From: Leptolyngbya sp. NIES-2104
GTDB lineage: Bacteria; Cyanobacteriota; Cyanobacteriia; Leptolyngbyales; Leptolyngbyaceae
Length of the DNA: 64,000 nucleotides
NCBI RefSeq assembly: GCF_001485215.1
Contig: NZ_BBWW01000001.1
Coordinates: forward strand, 372,001 to 436,000
Reading direction: 5' to 3'
Shown: in pieces, positions 35,968 to 45,935 of the stretch
How positions within the stretch are numbered: the first letter of the stretch is position 1
How the letters are laid out: every line of letters starts with the position of its first letter
Translations under genes and position numbers: made by a program
Notes under the pieces: generated by a model
Seen by the model: the letters and a program-made list of their open reading frames with translations, nothing else
The model's database searches: none
What the model was told of the DNA's origin: nothing

Positions 35968-36666
35968 ATGTTCAAAAAGGCGATTCTTCCTACGCTTGTT
36001 TTAGCTGGAATTTGTGCATTCCCAGCGCTGACAGAAGCGCGTCGTCCGATTTCCCGTCCCAAACCCGCCCCACAAACCCGCAATGTTCCCGGACAATTTG
36101 ACTACTATGTCTTATCGCTGTCTTGGTCGCCGGACTACTGCGCGACAAAAGGTGGAAACGACTCACAGCAGTGTGGAAACGGGCGGCGGTTGGGCTTTGT
36201 TCTTCATGGCTTGTGGCCCCAATACGATCGAGGATACCCTCAAGATTGCACGACCGAAGCCTTTAATCCCAAGATGGAGCAGCAGTTTCCGGGTCTTTAT
36301 CCGAGTTCTAAGCTATTTCGCCACGAATGGGAGAAGCATGGAACTTGTACCGGATTAAGCCAAGTTCAGTATCATCAGTTGTCGAAAACCTTGAAAGAGA
36401 GCGTGAACATTCCCGATCGCTATGTGCGCCCGGATCAACCGTTCCGCGTGACGCTGACTCAGTTTAAGCAGGATTTTGTCAAAGCAAATCCAGGATTTAC
36501 AGCGAGTAGTGTTGCGCCGAGTTGTTCCGGATCGGGACGGTTTTTACAAGAAACTTTGGTGTGCTACTCGAAGGATGGTAAGCCGGGGACTTGTAGCGAA
36601 GAGGTGTTACGTCGATCTCAAAAAAGTTGTGGTCAGGCGAATTTCTTGGTGCGGAGTGTGCGGTAA
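35968..36666 (+). CDS. Secreted ribonuclease T2
   Basis: A 232-residue protein with a signal peptide ending near LTEA (residue ~24). Both catalytic boxes are intact: CAS-1 FVLHGLWPQ with His80, and CAS-2 HEWEKHGTC with His119, Glu120 and His124. Six or more cysteines fit the disulfides of the fold. The enzyme cleaves single-stranded RNA through a 2',3'-cyclic phosphate in the periplasm or outside the cell. A nutrient-scavenging role is likely. Confidence 0.95.
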   Translation: MFKKAILPTLVLAGICAFPALTEARRPISRPKPAPQTRNVPGQFDYYVLSLSWSPDYCATKGGNDSQQCGNGRRLGFVLHGLWPQYDRGYPQDCTTEAFNPKMEQQFPGLYPSSKLFRHEWEKHGTCTGLSQVQYHQLSKTLKESVNIPDRYVRPDQPFRVTLTQFKQDFVKANPGFTASSVAPSCSGSGRFLQETLVCYSKDGKPGTCSEEVLRRSQKSCGQANFLVRSVR

Positions 36667-36683
36667 GAAGCAGAGTTTGTCGT

Positions 36684-36781
36684 GCCCTCACCCCCAGCCC
36701 CTCTCCCAAGTTTGGGAGAGGGGAGCAAGAATTCCGGTTCCCCTTCTCCCAGCTTGGGAGAAGGGGTTAGGGGATGAGGGC
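36684..36781. repeat. CCCTCACCC..GGGATGAGGG palindromic element, copy 1
   Basis: About 98 bases with two hairpins, CCCCTCTCCCAA..TTGGGAGAGGGG and CCCCTTCTCCCAG..CTTGGGAGAAGGGG, around an AAGAATTC centre. Complementary CCCTCA and TGAGGG ends close the whole element. The same plan recurs at 54.1 kb. It sits between two convergent genes, where the hairpins may end both transcripts. Confidence 0.75.
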
Positions 36782-36800
36782 AGAAGGGCTGGAAACGAAG

Positions 36801-38600
36801 CTAGCTCTCCAACATTTGTAAGTGATACAAGCTGGCATACAATCCACCCACGTTCAAAAGCTCTTCATGCGTTCCAGATTCCACAAGCTGTCCACGCTTG
36901 AGCACCAAAATACGATCGACATTCCGAATCGTCGAAAGTCGGTGAGCAATAATAATCGCGGTTCGATCTTCTAACAATCGCTCTAACGCATCTTGGATCA
37001 AAGCTTCCGTTCCGACATCTAAGCTAGCGGTCGCTTCGTCGAGTACAAGAATTTTTGGATCACGAATGGCTGCACGCGCAAATGCAAGCAGTTGTTTTTG
37101 TCCACCAGAAAGGTTGGTTCCTCGTTCTCGTAGCATGGTGTCGTAGCCTTGGGGCAACTGTTCGATCAAGCGATCGACATTTGTTTGCTCGGCAGCCGAT
37201 CGCACTTGTTCAAAGCTATACGATTCACCCAAGGTAATGTTGCTTTTCACATCGCCTGCAAAGAGAAAGCCATCTTGCAAAATGATCGCCATCCGTCGCC
37301 GTAATTCTGCTTGAGGTAAATCCCGGATATCAACCCCATCGAGCAAAATTCTGCCTCTGGTAGGCTCGTACAATCGACTGAGCAAGCGAATAATCGAGCT
37401 TTTTCCTGCTCCGGTGGGTCCAACTAATGCGACTTGCTCGCCTGGACGAATCGTAAAATCGAGGTCTTGCAAGACGTATTCATCAGACTTGTACGCGAAC
37501 CAGACCTTTTCAAAGCGAATTTCGCCTGCATTGGAAGAAGGTGGAGTGTGTCCGTCTGCTCGATCGCGAATCTCGATCGGTTCATTCAAAATTTCGCTCA
37601 CCCGTTCCACTGCGGTAAATCCAGCCTGAATTGCTGTGAATTTTTCCGCAAACTGTCGCAGCGGATCGAACAATCGTTGAGCATACAAAATAAACGTTGA
37701 AAGCACCCCGAAGCTAAGATTTCCGCCTGTTATGAGCCAACCGCCGATCGCGAGAACTCCAGAGATCGCAATCAATGAAACCCACTCCAATGTGGCAGAC
37801 ACAGCGGAATCATGGAAAATTGTACGATCGACTTCTTTGATATAGCGCTCATTCACCTGACGATAGAGGTCGCTGTTAAACTTCTCACGTCGAAACAGTT
37901 GCACTACTCCGATGCCCGTAATATTTTCTTGCAGCATCGAGTTCAGTTCTGAGAGTTCTTCACGCGCTCGATAGTTCGCTTTGCGATATTGCTGCTGAAA
38001 ATAAACAATCAATGCAGTGACCGGAACAAGCATCAGAATTAGAAACAATGCAAGCTGCCACTGAGTCAAGAACATCGCCCCAGCGATGACAAGCATTGTG
38101 AACAGATCGCCAATTACACCGATCGCTCCAGTTGAAAAGACCTCTCCCAGCGCTTCGACATCACTGGTTAAGCGCGTGATCAACTTACCGACGGGAGTTC
38201 GATCGAAGAATCGCACCGCTAATGAAGTCACATGATCAAACAAATCATTCCGAATGTTCGCTGTGATTCGCTGACCGACATTCTGAACCAGAAAGCCTTG
38301 AGACGCATCAAAGAACAACCGTAAAACAACCGTCGTCAGTAACACTAAAGTTAGAGCATTCAAGCCTTGCGCGATCGTTAAACCCCGCAGAAAACCAAAC
38401 GGAAAATCGTAAGCAGACGGTTCTTGCTTGAGAAGAGAAACCGCTCTTCCGATCAAAATCGGCTGTAGTGTACTCGCGATCGCAGATGGCACGAGAAACA
38501 CCATCGACAACAGCAACAATCGGGCATTTCGACGGGCATAAGGGGCGAGACGAAGAAACAAACGCCAGTCAGTTTCTTTAGGGCGGCGAGAAGAAATCAT
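36801..38600 (-). CDS. ABC exporter (fused permease and ATPase)
   Basis: A 599-residue half-transporter of the MsbA/multidrug type. Six helices fill residues ~30-320. The nucleotide-binding domain carries Walker [10 protein letters not shown], the signature LSGGQ (in [15 protein letters not shown]), Walker [11 protein letters not shown] and the H-loop IIAHRLS. It works as a homodimer or with a partner in the inner membrane; the substrate (lipid, drug or peptide) is unknown. Its ATG overlaps the hisG stop as ATGA, so the two are translationally coupled despite unrelated roles. Confidence 0.93.
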   Translation of the reverse strand: MISSRRPKETDWRLFLRLAPYARRNARLLLLSMVFLVPSAIASTLQPILIGRAVSLLKQEPSAYDFPFGFLRGLTIAQGLNALTLVLLTTVVLRLFFDASQGFLVQNVGQRITANIRNDLFDHVTSLAVRFFDRTPVGKLITRLTSDVEALGEVFSTGAIGVIGDLFTMLVIAGAMFLTQWQLALFLILMLVPVTALIVYFQQQYRKANYRAREELSELNSMLQENITGIGVVQLFRREKFNSDLYRQVNERYIKEVDRTIFHDSAVSATLEWVSLIAISGVLAIGGWLITGGNLSFGVLSTFILYAQRLFDPLRQFAEKFTAIQAGFTAVERVSEILNEPIEIRDRADGHTPPSSNAGEIRFEKVWFAYKSDEYVLQDLDFTIRPGEQVALVGPTGAGKSSIIRLLSRLYEPTRGRILLDGVDIRDLPQAELRRRMAIILQDGFLFAGDVKSNITLGESYSFEQVRSAAEQTNVDRLIEQLPQGYDTMLRERGTNLSGGQKQLLAFARAAIRDPKILVLDEATASLDVGTEALIQDALERLLEDRTAIIIAHRLSTIRNVDRILVLKRGQLVESGTHEELLNVGGLYASLYHLQMLES

Positions 38601-39244
38601 ACGATCGAAGCAGTAAGTTGGTTGCGAATTTGTTCAATGTGCTGGCTGATGTTGTCTGTATCCAGTCGATAACTCAGTGGGTGAGCAATCAATCGAGCGG
38701 TACTGTGAAACAGCACATCAATTTCAATCAAGCCGTTTTCTCTCAAGGTGTTCCCGGTTGCGACCAAATCCACGATCGCTTCTGACATTCCCGTAATCGG
38801 ACCGAGTTCAACCGATCCAGACAGCGGCACAATTTCCACAGGTAGATCTAAATTCTCAAAATACTCTCGCGCACAGTGGACGAATTTAGAAGCGACTCGA
38901 CCGTGCAGCGGTAATTCTAACGACGATCGATAAGGACTCGATGCTTTCACTGCCACTGACATCCGGCATTGTCCAAACCCCAAATCGATCAGATGTGCCA
39001 CATTTGGAGCCTTTTCTTTCAGCACGTCATAGCCAACAATTCCAAGCTGTGCTTGACCGTACTCGACATACACAGAGACATCCGAATTTCGCACCAAGAG
39101 CGCTTTGGCGGTATTCGTTGGATCGGTAATCTGAAGTTGTCGGTTGCCGGATTCGAGAAACGCGCTAAAATCTAGCCCGATCGCTTTGAATAACCGAATA
39201 CTGTCTTTTAATAATGCGCCTTTGGGCAATGCAACCGTCAACAT
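38597..39244 (-). CDS. hisG: ATP phosphoribosyltransferase, short form
   Basis: A 215-residue HisG(S) starting [16 protein letters not shown] at 39244. It catalyses the first step of histidine synthesis, joining ATP and PRPP. Key segments are [16 protein letters not shown] and the PRPP-binding [18 protein letters not shown]. The short form lacks the regulatory C-terminal domain and needs the partner HisZ, which is not in this window. A longer upstream frame overlaps the opposite regulator gene and is rejected. It is the first gene of a coupled pair with an ABC exporter. Confidence 0.95.
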   Translation of the reverse strand: MLTVALPKGALLKDSIRLFKAIGLDFSAFLESGNRQLQITDPTNTAKALLVRNSDVSVYVEYGQAQLGIVGYDVLKEKAPNVAHLIDLGFGQCRMSVAVKASSPYRSSLELPLHGRVASKFVHCAREYFENLDLPVEIVPLSGSVELGPITGMSEAIVDLVATGNTLRENGLIEIDVLFHSTARLIAHPLSYRLDTDNISQHIEQIRNQLTASIV

Positions 39245-39314
39245 ATCAATCAAAATGATTAGGGGAATCTCTATATTAGATCTTGGTTGATCAATTTTTT
39301 CTCGATCGAATGGC

Positions 39315-39995
39315 ATGAAAATTCTGTTGGTGGACGATGAAATCGAAATGGCGGAACCTTTAAGCCGTTTGCTGACGCGGGAAGGGTATGAAGTCGATGT
39401 CGCATCTGAAGGCGATCGCGGTTTACAACTCGCATCAGGAAGCCAGTACGATCTCTTAATTCTCGATTGGATGCTACCGGGAAAATCAGGCTTAGAAATC
39501 TGCCAAAGTTTACGATCGCGGGGAGATGCCACCCCCGTTTTATTTCTCACTGCCAAAGATACGATCGACGATCGCGTTCAGGGACTCGATGCAGGCGCAG
39601 ATGATTACATTGTCAAACCGTTTGAACTGCGAGAATTATTGGCGCGAGTGAGAGCCTTATTAAGACGACCAACCACGATCGAGCCTGTTGCGATCGCTCG
39701 ATTAAAAGTCGAAGATTTAGAATTAGATTTACAAAATCAAGTCGCCTATCGCAATGGAAGAGCGATCGAGCTTTCAGAAAAAGAAAGTCAACTCTTAGCG
39801 TATTTAATGCGGCAACCGAATCAACTCCTCACGCACGAACAGATTTCGCAATACCTTTGGAGCGACAGCGAGAAACCAACGAGCAATGCTTTAGTAGCAC
39901 AAATTCGATTATTGAGACGAAAAGTTGAAGCCAAAGGAGAAACGCCATTAATCACAACGGTCTATGGAAAAGGGTATCGATTTGGCAGTCCTTGA
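39315..39995 (+). CDS. OmpR-family response regulator (RppA-like)
   Basis: A 226-residue two-domain regulator. The receiver domain has the acidic pair in LLVDDE, the phospho-acceptor Asp51 in LILDWMLPG and the switch Lys in VKPFELRE. The C-terminal winged helix ([19 protein letters not shown] to [10 protein letters not shown]) binds DNA. No histidine kinase gene follows, so its partner must lie elsewhere. It diverges from hisG across a 70-base gap. Confidence 0.92.
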   Translation: MKILLVDDEIEMAEPLSRLLTREGYEVDVASEGDRGLQLASGSQYDLLILDWMLPGKSGLEICQSLRSRGDATPVLFLTAKDTIDDRVQGLDAGADDYIVKPFELRELLARVRALLRRPTTIEPVAIARLKVEDLELDLQNQVAYRNGRAIELSEKESQLLAYLMRQPNQLLTHEQISQYLWSDSEKPTSNALVAQIRLLRRKVEAKGETPLITTVYGKGYRFGSP

Positions 39996-40051
39996 GATCT
40001 TTTATTGCCCATCTATTAGAATTTGTATACCTCCTAACTTTCTTTTGTTCG

Positions 40052-40954
40052 ATGAGTTGTGACACACAGCAATCTGAGAAATTGACAGATTGTATCAATC
40101 AAGTCAAAGCCTTTTCGCTGCAAGAGTTCGATCGACAAATCCAATCGCATCAGTTGTACTATCACACCCGCGATCATATTGCTCAGGTACAACGTCGATC
40201 GCAGTTCATTTTTGAAGTCATTCGCTCAGATTTAACCCGCGACGAAGTGAATCAAATCGATCGATTGCTCGATCTGTGTGTGGTTGCTCACGACATGGTT
40301 CAGATTTTTCAGGCACAGTCCCAACCCCACGCAACAAGAACGCGATCGAGCGGAGTCAGCGAGACTGCCACGATCAATCACTTACTCGATTACATCGATT
40401 CAGTTTGTTCAGGAACATTCACGGATGTCGATCGAGAGATTGTCCGCGCTGCGATCACTGCCACGATCTGCGCCTATGACCCAGAACAGCAAGCTATCTA
40501 TCAGCCTTCACTCGATCAGCCGAATTTACCGATCGTCGCTCGAATTTTAGCTTTAGCGGATCTTGGCGCATTAGGAATCGATGGCATCGAAATGTACAAC
40601 CGAGAAGGAAGCTTACTATTCTTAGAAGAAAACTTAGATGTAGTTCCATTGCTGACCACAGGCAAGATCGAACAATTAGAAACCACAGATCCAAGTCTTG
40701 CTGAGAACATTCGACAAAGATTGCTCAAGCGATCGCGATTTCAGGTGAACCTTGCGAAAAGTCGATTAGCTAGGTTCGATCATGAGATTTCTGGCTTTCC
40801 GGGAAATGCGATCGAGAAGCTCTGTCGAGAAGTATTTCAGTATTTGAATATTGAGACTGTTCAAGAGATTGAGAAGATTACGCCGATTAGCGATCGGGCT
40901 TCGTTGAAAGAATTGCTGAAGTTCTTTAACTTCGAGCAGTATTTAGAAAGTTAA
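40052..40954 (+). CDS. HD-domain-like metal-dependent hydrolase
   Basis: About 300 residues. The pattern YYHTRDHI, LLDLCVVAHDMVQ and a later EIVRAAITATI segment fits the His/His-Asp metal ligands of HD-type phosphohydrolases. The final third is helical and has no clear domain. The substrate is unknown. I chose the ATG at 40052; a TTG at 39992 that overlaps the stop of the response-regulator gene (TTGA) is also possible, in which case the two genes would be coupled. Confidence 0.6.
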   Translation: MSCDTQQSEKLTDCINQVKAFSLQEFDRQIQSHQLYYHTRDHIAQVQRRSQFIFEVIRSDLTRDEVNQIDRLLDLCVVAHDMVQIFQAQSQPHATRTRSSGVSETATINHLLDYIDSVCSGTFTDVDREIVRAAITATICAYDPEQQAIYQPSLDQPNLPIVARILALADLGALGIDGIEMYNREGSLLFLEENLDVVPLLTTGKIEQLETTDPSLAENIRQRLLKRSRFQVNLAKSRLARFDHEISGFPGNAIEKLCREVFQYLNIETVQEIEKITPISDRASLKELLKFFNFEQYLES

Positions 40955-41115
40955 GCGCCTTCCTCTAAACAGCTTTTTAGTAGACGAGGCGTAAGATTAT
41001 TCTCTAAATCTAGAAGATTGTATAGCTCGACTGTAGGAAATAGGCATCAAAAATTCGTGTAATCTTTGATATCAGTGTTATAAGGGACAGACAAGGAAGC
41101 CCTGATCGAAATCCT

Positions 41116-42636
41116 ATGGTTCAGCAAGTTCTCTCTCTTTCCGAGCGCTACTACCAATATCTAGAGCACTGTGAGATTGGTTTGCAGCGAGCGATCAATC
41201 AGAAGATTCAGCAAAGCTTAGAAAATACAAACTGGGATGAGCCACAATCAGCGCTAGAGCGAAACAATATCGCGGTAGCGATTTTAATTGAAGCCGAACA
41301 ATGTGAACCCTCATTTCGAGGAGTCCTGCTAGAAAGCGCGATAGAACTTCTAAATCCTGTTGTTCATGAACATCCGCTGTGCGTCGCCCACTTTGCACTG
41401 ATTCAAAGCTTAGTAGGCAACACTTCTGAAGCGATTAATCTCGCCTTTTCAGCATTCATTCAGACGCTTGGAACGGTAGATACAGTGCAAATAGGAGCAG
41501 TTTATTTACCAGAGAGAGCGCTGTTAAAAACCGTTTTGCAAGCCGAAACTGGATCAATGCAAGCCTTGTACTTGCTAACTACAATTCTGCAACAGGCTCA
41601 ACTCGTTTTTTACAACAATTCTGGGCTTCGATTTCTCAATCTATCAACTCAAATCTTACCTCCAAATCGCTTCACCGCTCTAAAGTTTGGAATTGCCTCG
41701 CTGGTAAACTCCCAGTGGGAAGGCTTAGCGGTTCTCCATCACGCACAACAGCTTGAGCCAGATCATCCTCAAGTGTTACAAGCACTCTTCTTGGCATATC
41801 GAGGTCTGAGACAGATTGAGACTGCAACACATTGGTTAAAAGTAGCTCAAGATTTGCGATCGCATTACAGCACGTGGAACTGGACTGAAGCTGCGATCGA
41901 CAGCGACATCACCTATCTACCATTCGAGAACTGTACGCTTGCAGTTGAAGCTAGCTTTCGGAGCATTGTCACCAGCGTACTATTGGCTGAAGGAGACTGG
42001 TTTGAGCGAGAGATGGAGTTTTGGCGATCGCAAATTCAGCCAGGAATGACAGTTATTGATGTGGGTGCAAATGTCGGCGTTTATACGTTTAGTGCAGCTT
42101 CACGAGTTGGAAAAGAGGGGTGTGTGATTGCAGTTGAGCCATTCTCTGGGTGTGTTCATTGCTTGGAAGAAACCCGTCAGATCAATGATTTCTCTCAGGT
42201 GCGAATCTGTGCTGGAGCCGCAAGCGATCGAGTTGGAACAGTAAAGCTTTCTCTACAAAGTGCAAGTGAGTTAAACGAAGTCGTTGATGCAGACAGCAAC
42301 ATTGAAAATGCTGAAGTTGTGAAGTGTTTTACTTTAGACAGTCTGATTGAAGCAGAACAAATCGATCGCATCAATCTACTAAAGCTCGATGCTGAAGGTC
42401 ATGAAATGCAAGTGTTACAAGGCAGCGATCGTATTCTGACTGAATTTCGACCTGTACTTCTTTATGAAAACATTGCAGGAAGTAAAGGGAGTAACTTACC
42501 TGTTGCGGAATACTTGATAGCAAAGAACTATCGATTATTCCGCTATCAGCCATTCGTCCAGGAGTTGATTGAAATCCGATCGCTCGAAGATCTGCAAGGC
42601 AACCTCAATGTGATTGCTTTACCTCATTCTATTTAA
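41116..42636 (+). CDS. FkbM-family methyltransferase with TPR-like N-terminus
   Basis: A 506-residue protein. The first ~270 residues are helical repeats (for example VLHHAQQLEPDHPQVLQALF) like TPRs. The C-terminal domain is an FkbM SAM-dependent methyltransferase with motif I TVIDVGANVGVYTFSAAS, the acidic IAVEPF, and INLLKLDAEGHEMQVLQG. FkbM enzymes O-methylate sugars or polyketides. It is followed after 12 bases by a second FkbM gene and converges on an OGT and a pilin, so a glycan or glycoprotein substrate is likely. Confidence 0.88.
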   Translation: MVQQVLSLSERYYQYLEHCEIGLQRAINQKIQQSLENTNWDEPQSALERNNIAVAILIEAEQCEPSFRGVLLESAIELLNPVVHEHPLCVAHFALIQSLVGNTSEAINLAFSAFIQTLGTVDTVQIGAVYLPERALLKTVLQAETGSMQALYLLTTILQQAQLVFYNNSGLRFLNLSTQILPPNRFTALKFGIASLVNSQWEGLAVLHHAQQLEPDHPQVLQALFLAYRGLRQIETATHWLKVAQDLRSHYSTWNWTEAAIDSDITYLPFENCTLAVEASFRSIVTSVLLAEGDWFEREMEFWRSQIQPGMTVIDVGANVGVYTFSAASRVGKEGCVIAVEPFSGCVHCLEETRQINDFSQVRICAGAASDRVGTVKLSLQSASELNEVVDADSNIENAEVVKCFTLDSLIEAEQIDRINLLKLDAEGHEMQVLQGSDRILTEFRPVLLYENIAGSKGSNLPVAEYLIAKNYRLFRYQPFVQELIEIRSLEDLQGNLNVIALPHSI

Positions 42637-42648
42637 GGAATTTTTACG

Positions 42649-43617
42649 ATGGCTTTTTTTCTAGATGCACTCAAACAACATGGTTTTCTCGATCGCATTC
42701 ATCTGAGTATCTGCAATGTTGGTTCGCGCAAGGTGAGCGCTCAAGATGACTATGCAAGCCAAGTTTGGCGGGTTTTTGCTCCGAATCTGACGATCTATGG
42801 CTTCGATGCTGATCCAGAAGCCTGTGAGATTGCAAATTCAGAGTTTGAATCACGAGGAGCAGATTGGAATGAGTTTCATATTCCGATCGCACTTGCTAAA
42901 GAATCTGAAGTTGCAACGCTGTATGTCACTAGAAATCCAATGTGTAGTTCTCTCTATCAACCCGACGAAGAACTACTTCAGCATTTCCCCGGTCTGCCGA
43001 GTCTCGTGAACCTAGATCACACAATCGAAATCGAGACGACCACACTAGATGCTTTTTGCCAAGGGGAGTTGATCGATGAGATTAATTTCTTACAGATCGA
43101 TGTGCAGGGCGCAGAGCTTCAGGTTTTAGAAGGCGCAGTTCAGACACTCAATCAAAGCATTTTAGCGATTCAGGCTGAAGTTGAATTTTCGCCGCTTTAT
43201 CAAAATCAGCCTTTGTTTGCAGATGTGGATACATTTTTGAGACGACAAGGATTCACGTTGTTTGATGTCTCCAAAGCACAAATTGCGCGATCGTCAATCC
43301 GCTCAGCAAGTCGTCTGGGACAATTGCTTTGGGGAGATGCGATCTATCTTCGTGATCCATTTGATAAAAATACTCCAAAACAGTTCAAAACACCTGACCA
43401 GATTTTCAAGTTAGCTTGTGTTGCCGATGCACTAGAGTTTACAGATTATGCTTTGGAGCTTCTGATGGCTTTAACCCTGAACTATGCAAGCAGTTTCGAC
43501 TATAACTTCGCAGAAATCATTCTTGAAAGCTTAAATCAGATTTCAGGGTTAGAGCAATTAGAAAGAGTACAGGCTTTAATCGCTGAGCTAAAGCCATATG
43601 TAACAGTTCAGCATTAA
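42649..43617 (+). CDS. FkbM-family methyltransferase
   Basis: A 322-residue protein. Residues ~10-220 form an FkbM domain with ICNVGSRKVSAQD replacing the usual motif I, then IYGFDADPEACEI and INFLQIDVQGAELQVLEG. The tail is helical. It follows the previous FkbM gene on the same strand. Its stop codon overlaps the stop of the convergent OGT gene by four bases. The acceptor is unknown; methylation of sugars added by the neighbouring OGT is a reasonable guess. Confidence 0.85.
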   Translation: MAFFLDALKQHGFLDRIHLSICNVGSRKVSAQDDYASQVWRVFAPNLTIYGFDADPEACEIANSEFESRGADWNEFHIPIALAKESEVATLYVTRNPMCSSLYQPDEELLQHFPGLPSLVNLDHTIEIETTTLDAFCQGELIDEINFLQIDVQGAELQVLEGAVQTLNQSILAIQAEVEFSPLYQNQPLFADVDTFLRRQGFTLFDVSKAQIARSSIRSASRLGQLLWGDAIYLRDPFDKNTPKQFKTPDQIFKLACVADALEFTDYALELLMALTLNYASSFDYNFAEIILESLNQISGLEQLERVQALIAELKPYVTVQH

Positions 43618-45824
43618 ATTGCTTTTTTCATCTGTGTTTGCCACATTTGCAGGTAGGCAGCTTCCATCTGGCGGGTGAAAGCTTTTGCATTCCAGAGCGG
43701 GGCAGTTTGGCGCGATCGCATTAAATCCCAGTGAATCTTCTGGCGTAGAGCGGCATCAGTCCCCAGCTTTACGCCCCATTCAATGTATTCTTCATCTGTC
43801 CAAGCAATTCCTTCACTAATCCCTGCATTTTTTAGCATGGTGTAACTATTACGAGCAGCGAACTGTTCTCCAACACGAGTAACAAGAGGAATTCCCATCC
43901 ACAGGGTTTCAAGTGTAGTGGTTGCACCGTTGTACGGGAACGTATCGAGAACTACGTCTGCGATCGCTAAGTTTGCACGATGTACCTCAGAAGAAGCAAC
44001 ATTACCTAAGAACCGTAGCCGCTCTTGTTCAATCCCAAGTTCTTCAGCAATATCAAAGAAGAACTTTTGAATTGATTTTTCATCTGATAAGCCTTTAATC
44101 AGAAAATAGCTGTTTGGGACTTGTTTGATGATTTGCAGTTGCAGACGAGTTGTATCGAGATGGCGCTTAAACCCTCGCTGTGCACTGAGAAAGACGATCG
44201 CATCGTTTGGAATGTTTAAGTCAGAGCGGTGCAACGTTGGAACCCCAACTTCAAAACCATCAACTGCAATGTATGTTTGAGGCAATCGCCAGATTTTTTC
44301 GCGGTAATACTCTTGAGCCGTGTCTGGTAAAACGTAAGGATCAGCAATGAAGTAATCGACCGCAGGCAGACCAGGTGCATCCCAACCGAGCCAAGTGATT
44401 TGGACAGGTGCGGGTTTGAGAGCAAGGATTCGACAACTGAGATCTAATGTGATGCTGTCGAGATCAATCAGAATATCAATCTCGTCTTGCTGAATCTGAT
44501 ATGCAATGTCGATCGGAGTATCGTCTAAAGTGAAATGATGAGCGCGATCGAAAGTCTGGACATACCAAGCTTGCAGCGGATCAGTCGAGGAACGATTTAG
44601 AAAATAACCGTAGACTTCAAATGTATTGCGATCGTGGTATTGAATTAACCAACGCGCTAACCAACCAACTGAGTGAGTTGCCATACACCGGGAAAGATAA
44701 CCCACTTTTAAGCGCTTCGGAGAACACCGCTGGATTGGCAAAACTGGGTTTCCGATACGAGCAGCGTGATCTTGAGTTTCAGTCTGAATAAACTCAAGCA
44801 GTCGATTTTGTAGAGTTCGCCACGATCGAGGCTGGTCTTTAAGGTACACCAAGTAGTAAGCCACATTCGTCAACTGACTCAAAATGCTGGGATCAAGTCC
44901 GTCTGTGGGTTGATCTACAAATGCTTGAAGGTTCGCTTCTTGCTCTTGAGCGATCGAGAGTGCTTCTTCCCAGTAGCCTCCCGCACTCATTAGACCCCGG
45001 AGCAGCAGATGACCTGATCTGACTTTCTCATCTAATGTACTGCTGAGTTCATACCGCTGCTTTGCAGTCTGAATGCCTAAATCGTATTCGTGGCAATTTT
45101 GGTAGAAAGAAGCTAGATGACCTAACGTTTCGATATCGTTCGGATAGAGTCGGAGAAACAACCGCGCAAGTTCGATTGAGAAACGGTAGAGCGATCTCGA
45201 ATAAGCAAGCTCGATGGCAGCCGTGAGAATTGCCCATCGGAAGTCTCGCTTGTCTGGAATCCAGCGATCGCAGGCTTCAACGAATGAGAGAACTGTAGGC
45301 GAGGGTGGAACAAATTCAAGAACCCGCCGCAACATGAGCAGTATTTGATTGACCTCGATCGAGGTTTCACAAGTCTGAAGCAGGGGAATTGTTTGCTCAC
45401 AGATCTCAGTCATTTGATGTTTAAGCTCGATCGACAAATCTAGCACCTTGAGCATATTTACTAGATCATCTGGATGAAATTCGCGTAAATGTTGGCGAAT
45501 GACCCAAGCGATCGACAAGTCTGCGTCTTTCTCAAATCGTTGAGCGGCGTTCTCTAATACTTCGGTTAGTTCAGCGATCGCTGATTCAGTTTGCCCTGGC
45601 TCACCGTTTGACAGCACAAATAGCCAAGTCGTTTGTGCTTCTTCTTCTTCTCCTTGCAGCAGTAGTACTAGACCATAGTGCCAATAGTGCAATTGGGTTT
45701 TTGGCTCTTGATCAATCAGTTGCTCATACAATAGTGCTGCTTTGCTGTAGTAGCCTTGCAAAAGGGCTTCATGCGCTTGAAAAGTTAGCGTAACTTCAGC
45801 CGGAAATGGGGGAGTGAGAGTCAT
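43614..45824 (-). CDS. SPINDLY/OGT-family O-GlcNAc transferase-like protein with TPRs
   Basis: A 736-residue protein. Residues ~1-330 are TPR-like helices (YYSKAALLYEQLIDQEPKTQ). The C-terminal GT41 domain has LKVGYLSRCMATHSVGWLAR, PAPVQITWLGWDAPGLPAVDYFIAD, FLSAQRGFKRH and DTFPYNGATTTLETLWMGIPLVT, the UDP-sugar pocket. It attaches a sugar to Ser/Thr of proteins in the cytosol. It lies downstream of a type IV pilin gene on the same strand. In Nostoc punctiforme an OGT gene beside pilA is needed for hormogonium motility, so the same link is likely here. Confidence 0.93.
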   Translation of the reverse strand: MTLTPPFPAEVTLTFQAHEALLQGYYSKAALLYEQLIDQEPKTQLHYWHYGLVLLLQGEEEEAQTTWLFVLSNGEPGQTESAIAELTEVLENAAQRFEKDADLSIAWVIRQHLREFHPDDLVNMLKVLDLSIELKHQMTEICEQTIPLLQTCETSIEVNQILLMLRRVLEFVPPSPTVLSFVEACDRWIPDKRDFRWAILTAAIELAYSRSLYRFSIELARLFLRLYPNDIETLGHLASFYQNCHEYDLGIQTAKQRYELSSTLDEKVRSGHLLLRGLMSAGGYWEEALSIAQEQEANLQAFVDQPTDGLDPSILSQLTNVAYYLVYLKDQPRSWRTLQNRLLEFIQTETQDHAARIGNPVLPIQRCSPKRLKVGYLSRCMATHSVGWLARWLIQYHDRNTFEVYGYFLNRSSTDPLQAWYVQTFDRAHHFTLDDTPIDIAYQIQQDEIDILIDLDSITLDLSCRILALKPAPVQITWLGWDAPGLPAVDYFIADPYVLPDTAQEYYREKIWRLPQTYIAVDGFEVGVPTLHRSDLNIPNDAIVFLSAQRGFKRHLDTTRLQLQIIKQVPNSYFLIKGLSDEKSIQKFFFDIAEELGIEQERLRFLGNVASSEVHRANLAIADVVLDTFPYNGATTTLETLWMGIPLVTRVGEQFAARNSYTMLKNAGISEGIAWTDEEYIEWGVKLGTDAALRQKIHWDLMRSRQTAPLWNAKAFTRQMEAAYLQMWQTQMKKAI

Positions 45825-45880
45825 AGGTTACACACAAACAAGTGATATCAGTATGGACGGTTTGATGAGAACTGAAACAC

Positions 45881-45913
45881 AAAAAATAAGTGAGTAGATT
45901 CCTCTACCCACTT
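45881..45913 (-). terminator. Rho-independent terminator after the pilin gene
   Basis: On the minus strand AAGTGGGTAGA, a short loop and TCTACTCACTT (one mismatch) are followed by ATTTTTTG. It starts 23 bases past the pilin stop, so most transcripts should end here and OGT would be made by read-through or its own promoter. Confidence 0.75.
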
Positions 45914-45935
45914 ACGTGAAGCTAAATCGACAAGA

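Noticed and set aside
39245-39556. Longer N-terminus for hisG
   Set aside because: The extra 104 residues overlap the opposite regulator gene and are unlike HisG; the family start is at 39244.
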